Of a DNA stretch of 64,000 nucleotides, positions 27,411 through 36,276 are shown in pieces. The position numbers and the translations under genes were made by a program. The number at the start of each line of letters is the position of its first letter. Within the stretch, counting starts at the first letter, position 1. Under the pieces are notes generated by a model. It made no database searches. It saw only the letters and a list, made by a program, of their open reading frames with translations, and was not told where the DNA came from. Source of the DNA: Inquilinus sp052113205 (lineage in GTDB: Bacteria; Pseudomonadota; Alphaproteobacteria; DSM-16000; Inquilinaceae); contig NZ_JBFRCU010000030.1 of assembly GCF_052113205.1 (NCBI RefSeq), forward strand, positions 8,311 through 72,310, in the 5' to 3' direction.

Positions 27411-27539
27411 TGGGTCCGCGCGAAGGTGCGGGAAGCGCTTGACGATCCGCGGCTGGACATTCCTAATGAGGAGGTCGAAGCCAGATTTGCTGCGCGGCGG
27501 GCGGAAACCCGGCGCAGGCTGGCCATAGGCAAATCCTGA
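27411..27539 (+). pseudogene. Antitoxin remnant, C-terminal 42 codons
   Basis: Reads W-V-R-A-K-V-R-E-A-L through to G-K-S and stop in one frame. By eye 35 of 42 residues equal the C-terminal part of the intact antitoxin (codon 61 onward). The DNA-binding N-terminal half is missing; sequence homology stops at tgggtccgcg, close to the half-repeat. Without ribbon-helix-helix it cannot bind DNA, though a toxin-binding peptide would remain if translated. Confidence 0.82.
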
Positions 27540-27675
27540 AGCTGCGCTGACGTCCGGCCGCCGAGGCCGATCGTCTCGCCATCGACGATACCATCGAGGC
27601 CGGCAATCCGCGGCGGCCGGACGCGTCGATGGGCGGATCCCGGCCCGCATCCTGACGCGGCTCCAGTTGCCGCAT
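27536..27675 (+). pseudogene. ParE-type toxin remnant
   Basis: Follows the antitoxin remnant with the same overlapping start (CTGA in place of TTGA). Codon 5, TGG (Trp) in the intact toxin, is TGA here; after AEADRLAI a codon for Tyr is lost and a further single-base deletion near cggcggccggac shifts the frame. Similarity ends at ctccagttgccgcat, which corresponds to about codon 47 of the intact toxin. Clearly inactive. Confidence 0.82.
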
Positions 27676-27771
27676 GCAGTCGCGGTGCAGCCCCATCCGG
27701 GCGCGGTCACCGGCGTTCCAGCAGCGATAATCGACCCGATCCACCATTCGCCTTTGCGACAGGGGGCCCTC

Positions 27772-28569
27772 ATGATCGTGACATCTCACAGCAACACCGT
27801 CCTCGCCAGCACGTCCGGAGCGTGGCGCGTCTGGTCGCTCTCGGACGGCCATCTCGATATGCCGGCGGAGCTTCTGCGCGACCCGCAGGACAAGCCGGTG
27901 CCGCACGCTGCGCCGGCCGGGGCGCCGCTTCGCCTGTCGGTCAATTGCTTCGCGCTCGCAGGTCCGGGCGTCGACGGCGTCCTGATCGACAGCGGCGGAG
28001 GGGGCTGGGCCCCGACATTGGGCCGGCTCGAGCGGACCATGGCGGAGGCCGGGATCGACCCGGCTTCGATCACGGTCCTGGCGCTCACCCACGGCCATCA
28101 GGATCACGTGCACGGGCTGTTGACCCCGGACGGCCGGGTGCTGTTTCCGAACCTGAAGGCGATCGTCATTCCCGAGGCGGCCGTGGAGGGCTTTTTCGCC
28201 GAGGCGCGCCTGGCGCAGTTCGGGCCCTTGCTGAAGCCGATCCGGAGTGGCGACCTGGTGGCCGAGCGGCTGAGGGCGGTCGCCCTGCCCGGTCATGCTT
28301 CCGGTCACACCGGCTACGCCTTCGATACGGACGAGGACCGTTTCCTGTTCTTCGGGGACGTCGTTCATGTGCCGGCCCTGCAGTTCGGCACTCCCGCGTT
28401 GAGCTGGGGCTATGACGACGATCAGCCGACCGCACGCGCAACTCGCCTGAAGGTGTTCGACGACGCGGCCGAGGCGGGGATTTGGATTGCCGGCGCGCAT
28501 CTCGGCTGGCCGGGCATCGGCCGCGTGGTGCGGACGGGCGAAGCCTACGGCTATGAGCCGGCAGCGTGA
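27772..28569 (+). CDS. Metallo-beta-lactamase-fold hydrolase
   Basis: 265 residues from ATG of MIVTSHSNTVLAS. Zinc ligands: His107, His109, Asp111 and His112 in THGHQDHVHG, then a His in LPGHASGHTGYAF, Asp in FFGDVVHVPALQFG and a final His in IAGAHLGWPGIG. The order and spacing match the glyoxalase II / quorum-quenching lactonase-like branch. No signal peptide. Substrate unknown. Stands alone in the island. Confidence 0.9.
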   Translation: MIVTSHSNTVLASTSGAWRVWSLSDGHLDMPAELLRDPQDKPVPHAAPAGAPLRLSVNCFALAGPGVDGVLIDSGGGGWAPTLGRLERTMAEAGIDPASITVLALTHGHQDHVHGLLTPDGRVLFPNLKAIVIPEAAVEGFFAEARLAQFGPLLKPIRSGDLVAERLRAVALPGHASGHTGYAFDTDEDRFLFFGDVVHVPALQFGTPALSWGYDDDQPTARATRLKVFDDAAEAGIWIAGAHLGWPGIGRVVRTGEAYGYEPAA

Positions 28570-28730
28570 TGGAATTGCGCTGACAGGATGGAATTCTCGA
28601 TGAACCGTCGTGGAACCTGCCGATCAGCGGCCCCATGCGCCTCGAATGCCGTCTCCGCTGCGCTTCGTTCCGATTGAAATCGTCACATCAGACGGGCTAC
28701 GTCAGGTTCGGGAACATGGAGGGGAAGAGA

Positions 28731-30083
28731 ATGCCGAACGAAATCTACGGAACCGAGCGCAACGACATCCTTCGCGGAACGGACCAGGCCGACGATATCT
28801 GGGGCGACAAGGGCGACGACCTGCTGTTCGGCGGCGCCGGTGACGATTGGCTGATCGGCGGGGCCGGGGCGGATCATCTGACCGGCGGCGCCGGCGTCGA
28901 CGGCATCAGCTACGTCGGCAGCAAGGCCGGGGTGATCGTGATCCTGGGCCAATCGGCATCACATGGCGACGCCGAGGGCGATGTCATCGCCGCCGATATC
29001 GAGAATCTGGCGGGCACGAACCACAACGACCGGCTGAGCGGCGATGACGGCGACAATTCGCTGTACGGCGCCGATGGCGACGACGTGCTCAACGGCCATG
29101 GCGGCGGCGACAGGCTGTTCGGCGACTGGGGAGCCGACACCCTGCTGGGCGGTTCCGGCAGCGATTCGCTGGTTGGCGGCACCGGCGACGATGTGCTGCG
29201 CGGGGATGCCGGAAACGACTGGATCGACGGCAGCGAGGGGCAGGACCGGATCTCTGGGGATGCAGGGCTGGATACCGCCAGCTACTGGCGCAGCAGCGTC
29301 GGGGTGAGGGTGGATCTCGCCGCCGGCAGGGGCTTCCTTGGCGACGCCGCCGGGGACCGCCTGGAGTCGATCGAGGCGGTCGAGGGATCCGACTTTGCCG
29401 ATACGCTGATCGGCAGCACCCGGGCCGACCGCCTCGCCGGCCGCGGCGGCGCCGACAATCTGCATGGCGGGGCCGGAGACGACACCCTGATCGGTGGTGC
29501 CGGCGCCGACCGGCTGGACGGCGGCTCGGGCATCGACACCGCCAGCTATGCCGGGGCCACCGGGCCGGTCAAAGCGGATCTGGCGGCCGGCAAGGCCAGC
29601 GGCGGCGAGGCCCAGGGCGACCTCCTGGTCTCGATCGAGAACGTCGTCGGCAGCCAGGGCGACGACAGCCTTGTCGGCGATGACCGCGCCAATATGCTGG
29701 AAGGCGGAGACGGCGGCGATGTCCTGCGTGGCGGCGCGGGACGGGATATCCTGGCCGGCGGCCCGGGCGGCGATCGCTTCGTGTACACGGCGATCGACGA
29801 CAGCGGCATCGGCGTCAATGCCGACCGCATCACCGACTTCATCCGCTTCCAGGGTGACAGGATCGACCTGTCGGCCATCGACGCCAATGCCGGCGCGGCC
29901 GGCAACCAGGGCTTCTCCTTCATCGGCGCGGGCCTGTATTCCCACCATGCGAGCGAGCTGCGCTTCGCGGTCATCGACGGCGAGACGATCATCGCCGCAG
30001 ACACCGATGGCGACGGTGGGTCCGATTTCCAGATCGTGCTGACCCGCGTCATCAGTCTGGAAGCATCGGATTTCGTCCTGTAG
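28731..30083 (+). CDS. RTX calcium-binding repeat protein, likely type I secreted
   Basis: 450 residues; the ATG of MPNEIYGTERND has ggaggggaa just upstream (an ATG at 28716 is less well placed). Many nonapeptide repeats of the GGxGxDxUx kind (FGGAGDDWLIGGAGADHLTGG) form Ca-binding beta-rolls in at least four blocks between residues 1 and 350, alternating with beta-rich segments such as GVRVDLAAGRGFLGDAAGD. The last ~90 residues (RFVYTAIDDSG, ADRITDFIRFQGDRIDLSAID) resemble the serralysin-type C-terminal domain that carries the type I secretion signal. No catalytic domain is present, so it may act as an adhesin or surface-layer component. No T1SS genes are nearby. Confidence 0.9.
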   Translation: MPNEIYGTERNDILRGTDQADDIWGDKGDDLLFGGAGDDWLIGGAGADHLTGGAGVDGISYVGSKAGVIVILGQSASHGDAEGDVIAADIENLAGTNHNDRLSGDDGDNSLYGADGDDVLNGHGGGDRLFGDWGADTLLGGSGSDSLVGGTGDDVLRGDAGNDWIDGSEGQDRISGDAGLDTASYWRSSVGVRVDLAAGRGFLGDAAGDRLESIEAVEGSDFADTLIGSTRADRLAGRGGADNLHGGAGDDTLIGGAGADRLDGGSGIDTASYAGATGPVKADLAAGKASGGEAQGDLLVSIENVVGSQGDDSLVGDDRANMLEGGDGGDVLRGGAGRDILAGGPGGDRFVYTAIDDSGIGVNADRITDFIRFQGDRIDLSAIDANAGAAGNQGFSFIGAGLYSHHASELRFAVIDGETIIAADTDGDGGSDFQIVLTRVISLEASDFVL

Positions 30084-30092
30084 GCCCGGTCC

Positions 30093-30122
30093 GGCCGCTT
30101 GCCATGCGGGGCAGGCGGCCGG
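30093..30122. terminator. Hairpin after the RTX gene
   Basis: Arms cggccgcttgcc (30093-30104) and ggcaggcggccg (30111-30122) pair over 12 bases with one G-T, loop of 6. It begins 9 bases after the RTX stop and before a convergent gene. No T-run follows, so termination is inferred from position. Confidence 0.5.
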
Positions 30123-30193
30123 CCGCGCCCGGCTTCGGGCCGGTTCGCCTCCCCGGGCCGGAGGGCCAGTGACCGTACCGACATCGGACGCCG

Positions 30194-30898
30194 CTATGAA
30201 TCGGCACGGCGCCTTTTCATCTCTCGCCACGCGGATTCACGCTGTCGGATCGTTCTCAAGAAATTGATGCTATCGAGGACAAAATTATCTTCCTCGGGAA
30301 ATTCGCTTCTGATCTGCGAGACCTCTTCTCCTGCGCGGATACGGCGGACGATGTTCAGCCCGCGGATCCCGCGCTTCAGTTCGGATTCATTCCAATAATC
30401 ATTGCTGAGGGGATTGGGAAATCTGGGCACCCGTCTGCCGGCTCCAGCCTCGACCACTCTGGAAAAGAGTTCAAACTGCTCGGCGGATGCGGCGATTCCC
30501 CACCTCAGGACTGAAACTCTCACATAGAGATCGAGGTCCAGAAGACATTCTGCCAAGGCAATTCCGATAGGCTCATCGTAGTATCTCGCGCTCCCTATGA
30601 ACTCAACGAAGGCGCGCCGACAGTAAGAAATAGAATCATCTGCAAGCTGGAGCACGGGAATCTTGAGATCTTCGACCGGATCGCCCAATTCGCAGAGATA
30701 GTATGCGCCAAGGAGGCGGTCGCGGGATTTTTCGGAATTTAGAAGGTTTATGAGCGGATCTAGATCTATTCCCTGCCGCCATCTTCCGATCAGATATCGA
30801 CCCGCCCTGTATCTGAAGTCGCGATCGTCCTCTTCGCCGGCGGATTGGATTCGGCTTACGAGGTCAGCCGCGGAGAACTCCGATGGGTCATTTTTCAT
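30194..30898 (-). CDS. Uncharacterised HEAT-repeat-like protein, AT-rich
   Basis: 234 residues, all-helical by pattern. Pairs such as DPLINLLNSEKSRDRLLGAYYL, EDLKIPVLQLADDSISYCRRAFVEFIG and IALAECLLDLDLYVRVSVLRWG repeat about every 35 residues like HEAT repeats. Codon use and AT content differ from neighbours, resembling the 459-residue gene at the other end of the island. It is convergent with the RTX gene. HEAT-like proteins beside secreted proteins are sometimes immunity proteins, but there is no toxin domain in the RTX protein, so I propose no role. Confidence 0.68.
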   Translation of the reverse strand: MKNDPSEFSAADLVSRIQSAGEEDDRDFRYRAGRYLIGRWRQGIDLDPLINLLNSEKSRDRLLGAYYLCELGDPVEDLKIPVLQLADDSISYCRRAFVEFIGSARYYDEPIGIALAECLLDLDLYVRVSVLRWGIAASAEQFELFSRVVEAGAGRRVPRFPNPLSNDYWNESELKRGIRGLNIVRRIRAGEEVSQIRSEFPEEDNFVLDSINFLRTIRQRESAWREMKRRRADS

Positions 30899-30984
30899 GT
30901 CTCATAATTTCGCCTGTCAGGCGCGTGGTGGTCGTCGACGCTTATCCAATTATCCATATCACAATCAGCAACTGCGGTGACAGT

Positions 30985-31018
30985 CTGGATGGCCACGCCC
31001 TCGGGCTCGCCATGATGG
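30985..31018. repeat. 3' half of the cloverleaf-like repeat, degenerate
   Basis: ctggatggccacgcc, then a shortened side hairpin and ctcgccatgatggg match the half-copy at 27356, including the trailing gggttggg and ttgg beyond it. It sits at the right edge of the accessory island, 53 bases before the homoserine dehydrogenase-like gene. Confidence 0.65.
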
Positions 31019-31070
31019 GTTGGGATTTGGAAACTGCGCTCCTGATTCTGCGCCGGAACGAGGACAAGAC

Positions 31071-32087
31071 ATGCTGATCAACGCAGCGCTGATGGGGCTC
31101 GGCAGCGTCAACCGGAACCTGCTCACGATCCTGGCCAAGAAGGCGGACGTGCTGCAGCGCGACCACGGCATCGGCTTCCGCATCGTGCTGGTCGCCGACA
31201 GCCGCGGCGTCGCGGTCGACCCCGCCGGGTTCGATCCGGCCGGGATCGTCGCCCGCAAGGCGGCCGGGGGCTCGACCGCGGATCTGCCCGGCTATCGCGG
31301 GGCGGTTCCGGTGGAGAGCCTGCTGGCCGGCATCGACCTGGTGTTCGAGGCGTCGCCGGTCGACCTGCGCACCGGGGGGCCGGGGCTGGCGCTGACGCGG
31401 GCGGCGCTGGAGCAGGGCATCTCCGTCGTGCTGGCGAACAAGGCCCCGGTGGTGCTGGCCTTCCGCGAGCTGCACGAGACGGCCGCACGGACCGGGGCGG
31501 GGCTGAAATACAGCGCCACGGTCTGCGGCGGGCTTCCGGTCCTCAACATCGGGCGGCGCGACATGATCGCGGGCGAGATCCTGAAGCTGCGCGGCGTGTT
31601 CAACGCCACCACCAACTTCATCCTGGACGAGATGGCCGGCGGCGCGGCCTATGGCGATGCGCTGGCGGAGGCCCAGCGCCGCGGCATCGCCGAGGCCGAC
31701 CCGTCGCTCGACGTCGACGGCTGGGACACGGCCAACAAGCTGCTGATCATCGCCAACAGCCTGCTCGGCGCCGACATCGCGCTCGCCGATATCGCGGTCA
31801 CCGGCATCGCCGGCGTGACGGCGGAGAGGATCGCGGCCGAGGCGGCGCAGGGGAAGGTCATCCGGCTGGTCGCGAGCGCCGAGGCCGGGCGCTATGCCGT
31901 GGCGCCGGTCGCCCTGCCCGCCGCCGACTTCCTGGCCCAGTGCCGGGGCTGGGAAATGGCGGTCGAGATCCACACCGACATCTACGGCATCAGCTTTCAC
32001 AAGCTGTGGGAGCGCGAGCCCACGCCCACGGCCGCGTCGATGCTGCGCGATGCGGTGCATATCTTCGCGGCCCCGGAGACGCTTTGA
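31071..32087 (+). CDS. Homoserine dehydrogenase-like oxidoreductase lacking the ACT domain
   Basis: 338 residues from the ATG of MLINAALMGLGSVNRNLL (gaggacaag upstream). NAD(P)-binding N-terminus GLGSVNRNLL, then VVLANKAPVVLA with the catalytic-lysine region, GLKYSATVCGGLPVL, FNATTNFILDEMAGG and EADPSLDVDGWDTANKLLIIAN, all homoserine dehydrogenase signatures. Canonical Hom is about 430 residues and ends in an ACT domain for threonine feedback; this one stops after the catalytic domain. It could be an unregulated homoserine dehydrogenase or a related enzyme in another route. No thr genes are adjacent. Confidence 0.85.
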   Translation: MLINAALMGLGSVNRNLLTILAKKADVLQRDHGIGFRIVLVADSRGVAVDPAGFDPAGIVARKAAGGSTADLPGYRGAVPVESLLAGIDLVFEASPVDLRTGGPGLALTRAALEQGISVVLANKAPVVLAFRELHETAARTGAGLKYSATVCGGLPVLNIGRRDMIAGEILKLRGVFNATTNFILDEMAGGAAYGDALAEAQRRGIAEADPSLDVDGWDTANKLLIIANSLLGADIALADIAVTGIAGVTAERIAAEAAQGKVIRLVASAEAGRYAVAPVALPAADFLAQCRGWEMAVEIHTDIYGISFHKLWEREPTPTAASMLRDAVHIFAAPETL

Positions 32088-32105
32088 GCGCCTGCAGGCC
32101 GCCCG

Positions 32106-32867
32106 TCACGCGAGGTAGCCGGAGACGCCGTCCCACAGCAGCTTCAGCGCCGTCACCACCAGCAGGCCGTAGCAGGCGCGGTAGGTCTGGCGCTGGTCCA
32201 GCCTGCCATGCAGCCGCCAGCCCAGCCAGACGCCGGCGGGGATGGCGGGCAGGCACAACGCCATCAGGGTCCAGACCTGGGTTGTCGGCTGCACCAGCAG
32301 CAGCCACGGCACCGCCTTGGTGGCGTTGCCGACGGTGAAGAACAGGCTGGTGGTGCCGGCATACACCGCCTTGCTGAGGCCCAGCGGCAGCAGGTACATG
32401 GCCAGCGGCGGCCCGCCCGAATGCGCGACCATGGTGGTCATGCCCGAGGCCAGGCCCGCGGTGATCGCCTTCGGGGTCGAGCGCGGCCGGACCGTCACCG
32501 TCGCGCCCTTGACGAACCACAGGCCGACGAAGAGCAGGGTGACGGCCGCCATCACGATGGCGATGGCGCGGTGGTCGAGGTACCGGAACAGCAGATAGCC
32601 GAGGCCGATGCCGACCAGCAGCCCGGGCAGCAGCGGCAGCAGGTCCGGCCGCGACCAGGTCGACGGCTTCCAGTAGCGCAGCGCGAACAGGTCGGTGGCC
32701 ACGAACAGCGGCGCCAGCAGGCCGCCCGCCGTCACCGGGTCCATCACCAGCGACAGCAGCGGGATGCCGATGATGGCGAAGCCGCCGCCGAACGCGCCGC
32801 GCAGGACGCAGATCAGGAAGACGCCGGCGAAGGCGACCAGGATCGTGGCGACGGTCAGGTCCAGCAT
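32106..32867 (-). CDS. TauE/SafE (DUF81) membrane transporter
   Basis: 253 residues, about eight membrane helices. GAFGGGFAIIGIPLLSLVMDP near the N-terminus and the internal repeat ASGMTTMVAHSGGPPLAMYLLPL are the two G-rich TauE/SafE motifs. Members move sulfite, sulfoacetate or other organic anions out of, or into, the cell. Downstream of, and on the same strand as, the liv operon but separated by 70 bases, so co-transcription is possible. Confidence 0.88.
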   Translation of the reverse strand: MLDLTVATILVAFAGVFLICVLRGAFGGGFAIIGIPLLSLVMDPVTAGGLLAPLFVATDLFALRYWKPSTWSRPDLLPLLPGLLVGIGLGYLLFRYLDHRAIAIVMAAVTLLFVGLWFVKGATVTVRPRSTPKAITAGLASGMTTMVAHSGGPPLAMYLLPLGLSKAVYAGTTSLFFTVGNATKAVPWLLLVQPTTQVWTLMALCLPAIPAGVWLGWRLHGRLDQRQTYRACYGLLVVTALKLLWDGVSGYLA

Positions 32868-32937
32868 GGTGCGGGCAGATTGCTCCGGTGCAATGATCGG
32901 TGCAATCTGAGCATTGCTCTCAGTGCAATAAAGGGTT

Positions 32938-33909
32938 CTATCCCTTCCGCCGCAGCCAGTGGGCGACCTCGCCGACGATGCCGCGGCGGAACAGCAGCAC
33001 GACGACGACGAAGATCGCTCCGATCACCACCGTCACCGGCAGGGCGGATGCGGCCAGGTAGTTCTCCAGCGTCGTCACCAGCCCGGCGCCGACCACCGGG
33101 CCGACCAGGGTGCCGATGCCGCCGAGCAGCGTCATCAGGATGACCTCGCCCGACATCTGCCACTGGATGTCGGTCAGCGAGGCCAGCTGGAACACCAGCG
33201 CCTTGGTGCCGCCGGCCAGGCCGGTCAGCGCCGCCGACATGACGAAGGCGGTCAGCTTGTAGGCGTCGACCCGGTAGCCGAGCGAGATCGCCCGCGGCTC
33301 GTTCTCGCGGATCGCCTTCAGGATCTGGCCGAAGGGCGAGTTGACGATGCGCCAGATGAGGAAGAAGCCGAGGCCGAAGATCGCCAGCACGACGTAGTAG
33401 AAGGTCAGCGAATCCGACAGGTCGAACAGGCCGAACAGGCGGCCCTGCGGCACCGACTGGATGCCGTCCTCGCCGCCGGTGAAGGGGGCCTGCAGGGCGA
33501 CGAAGAACACCATCTGCGACAGCGCCAGGGTGATCATGGCGAAGTAGATGCCCTGGCGGCGGATCGCCAGGAAGCCCATCACCAGCCCCAGCGCCGCCGC
33601 GGCGGCGGTGCCGGCCAGGATCGCCAGCTCCGGCGGCCAGCCCCAGACCTTGGCCGCATGGGCGGTGACATAGGCGGCGCCGCCGAAGAAGGCGGCGTGG
33701 CNGAAGGACAGCAGGCCGACATAGCCGATCAGCAGGTTGAAGGCGCAGGCGAACAGGGCGAAGCACAGCAGCTTCATCAGGAAGACGGGGTACAGCAGGT
33801 AGGGCGCGCCCAGGGCCAGGACCGCGACCGCCAGGGCGATGGCGACCTTCGTGCCGCTGATGCCGTCCGCCCGGCCCCGATCGATCACGTTGCGTTCGGT
33901 CGGGGCCAT
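32938..33909 (-). CDS. livM: Branched-chain amino acid ABC permease LivM
   Basis: 323 residues, multi-helix. YVGLLSF-x-HAAFFGGAAYV and a central ISLGYRVDAYKLTAFVMSA (EAA-like) motif identify the LivM/BPD_transp_2 family. One ambiguous base at 33702 leaves a residue open where family members have Gly (LSFGHAAFFG). Starts 1 base after the livH stop. Ends the five-gene liv operon. Confidence 0.94.
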   Translation of the reverse strand: MAPTERNVIDRGRADGISGTKVAIALAVAVLALGAPYLLYPVFLMKLLCFALFACAFNLLIGYVGLLSFXHAAFFGGAAYVTAHAAKVWGWPPELAILAGTAAAAALGLVMGFLAIRRQGIYFAMITLALSQMVFFVALQAPFTGGEDGIQSVPQGRLFGLFDLSDSLTFYYVVLAIFGLGFFLIWRIVNSPFGQILKAIRENEPRAISLGYRVDAYKLTAFVMSAALTGLAGGTKALVFQLASLTDIQWQMSGEVILMTLLGGIGTLVGPVVGAGLVTTLENYLAASALPVTVVIGAIFVVVVLLFRRGIVGEVAHWLRRKG

Positions 33910-33910
33910 C

Positions 33911-34798
33911 TCAGCGCTCCCGCCCGAACAGGCCGGCGGGGCGGACCAGCAGCACCAGCGCCATGATGACGAAGACCACGATGTTCGAGGCGGGCGGGTA
34001 GAACACCTTGGTCAGCCCCTCGAAGATGCCGAGCGCGAAGCCGGTGACGATGGCGCCGAGGATCGAGCCCATGCCGCCGATCACCACCACGGCGAAGACG
34101 ACGATGATCAGGTTCGACCCCATCAGCGGGCTGACCTGGTAGACCGGCGCCGCCAGCACTCCCGCCAGCCCGGCCAGGCCGACGCCGAAGGCATAGGTCA
34201 GGGTGATCATCCGCGGCACGTTGATGCCGAAGGCCTGGACCAGGGTTGGGTTCTCGGTGGCGGCGCGCAGCGTGGCGCCGAGCGGGGTCTTCTCGATCAC
34301 GAACCAGGTGGCGAAGCAGATCACCACCGAGGCCAGCACCACCCAGCCGCGGTAGATCGGCAGCACCATGAAGCCGAGATTGACCGCGCCGGTCAGCATC
34401 GCCGGCGGGCTGTAGGGCTGGCCCGAGGTGCCGTACAGGCTGCGGAACAGCCCTTCCAGGATCAGGGTGACGCCGAAGGTCAGCAGCAGGCCGTAGAGCG
34501 GGTCGAGCCGGTACAGCCGCGCCAGGAACAGCTTCTCCAGGATGATGCCGGTGATGGCGACCGCGATCGGGGCCAGCACCAGGGCCGGCCAGTAGCCGAT
34601 GCCGAGGAAGTTCAGCAGCATCCAGGCGGCGAAGGCGCCCAGCATGTACTGCGCGCCATGAGCGAAGTTGATGACGTTGAGCAGGCCGAAGATCACGGCC
34701 AGGCCCAGGCTGAGCAGGGCGTAGAACGACCCGTTGATCAGCCCCAGCAGCAGCTGGCCGAACAGCACCTGGGTCGGGATGCCGAGCAGCGGGATCAT
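33911..34798 (-). CDS. livH: Branched-chain amino acid ABC permease LivH
   Basis: 295 residues with about eight helices. GLINGSFYALLSLGLAVIFG and VINFAHGAQYMLGAFAAW are the standard LivH N-terminal motifs; RAATENPTLVQAFGINV is the EAA loop that contacts the ATPases. Pairs with LivM to form the inner-membrane channel. Confidence 0.95.
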   Translation of the reverse strand: MIPLLGIPTQVLFGQLLLGLINGSFYALLSLGLAVIFGLLNVINFAHGAQYMLGAFAAWMLLNFLGIGYWPALVLAPIAVAITGIILEKLFLARLYRLDPLYGLLLTFGVTLILEGLFRSLYGTSGQPYSPPAMLTGAVNLGFMVLPIYRGWVVLASVVICFATWFVIEKTPLGATLRAATENPTLVQAFGINVPRMITLTYAFGVGLAGLAGVLAAPVYQVSPLMGSNLIIVVFAVVVIGGMGSILGAIVTGFALGIFEGLTKVFYPPASNIVVFVIMALVLLVRPAGLFGRER

Positions 34799-34813
34799 GG
34801 GGCGTGCTCCATC

Positions 34814-35510
<697 letters not shown>

Positions 35511-35518
<8 letters not shown>

Positions 35519-36269
35519 GCTCGGACCCCATATAGGCCTCGCGCACCCGCGGGTCGGCCGAGACCTCGGCGTAGCTGCCCTCGGCCAGGATCTCGCCGCG
35601 CTGCAGCACCGTGACCCGGTGGCACAGATCGGCGACGACCGACAGGTTGTGCTCGACCATCAGTACGGTGCGGTCCGCCCCGACCTTGCGGATCAGGTCG
35701 GCGATGCGGCCGATCTCCTCATGGCCCATGCCGGCCATCGGCTCGTCCAGCAGCAGCATCGGCGGGTCGAGCGCCAGGGTGGTGGCGATCTCCAGCGCCC
35801 GCTTGCGGCCATAGGACAGGTCGACCGCGGCGGTGCGGGCGAATTCGCTCAGGTTGACGGCCTCGATCAGGTCCAGGGCGCGCTGGTCCAGCCGGCGCAG
35901 CACCCGGTCCGAGCGCCAGAACTGCCGCGCCAGCCCCTCCGGCCGCTGCAGCGCCACCCGGACATTCTCCAGCACGGTCAGGTGTGGGAACACGGCCGAG
36001 ATCTGGAACGACCGCACCAGCCCGCGCCGCGCCACCTCGGCCGGCTGCAGCCGGGTGATGTCCTGGCCGCGGAAGGCGATGCGGCCGGCGGTCGGCTGGT
36101 GGAACTTGGTCAGCAGGTTGAAGACGGTGGTCTTGCCGGCGCCGTTCGGCCCGATCAGGGCGTGGATCGTGCCCTCGCGCACGCTCAGGTCCACGCCCTT
36201 GACGGCGAGGAAACCGCGGAAGGCCTTGGTCAGGCCCTCCGCCACCAGGATCGGCTGGGAACCCGTCAT
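35511..36269 (-). CDS. livG: Branched-chain amino acid ABC ATPase LivG
   Basis: 252 residues. Walker A GPNGAGKTT, Walker B MLLLDEPMAGMG, and the signature is LSYGRKRALEIATTL, the LSYG form typical of LivG. Starts 7 bases after the binding-protein stop. Confidence 0.96.
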
Positions 36270-36276
36270 CAGCCGG

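Larger units (their letters stand above)
27234..27771. other. Gene-free 538-base stretch with repeat and toxin-antitoxin remnants
   Basis: No intact gene. It contains a half-copy of the cloverleaf repeat (27356-27393), then remnants of an antitoxin and a toxin gene (27411-27675). The first ~120 bases and the last ~95 bases before the MBL gene show nothing recognisable. Confidence 0.7.

Noticed and set aside
28760..29780. Tandem repeats as a possible CRISPR or satellite
   Set aside because: They are codons for RTX nonapeptides in one long frame, with no regular spacers.
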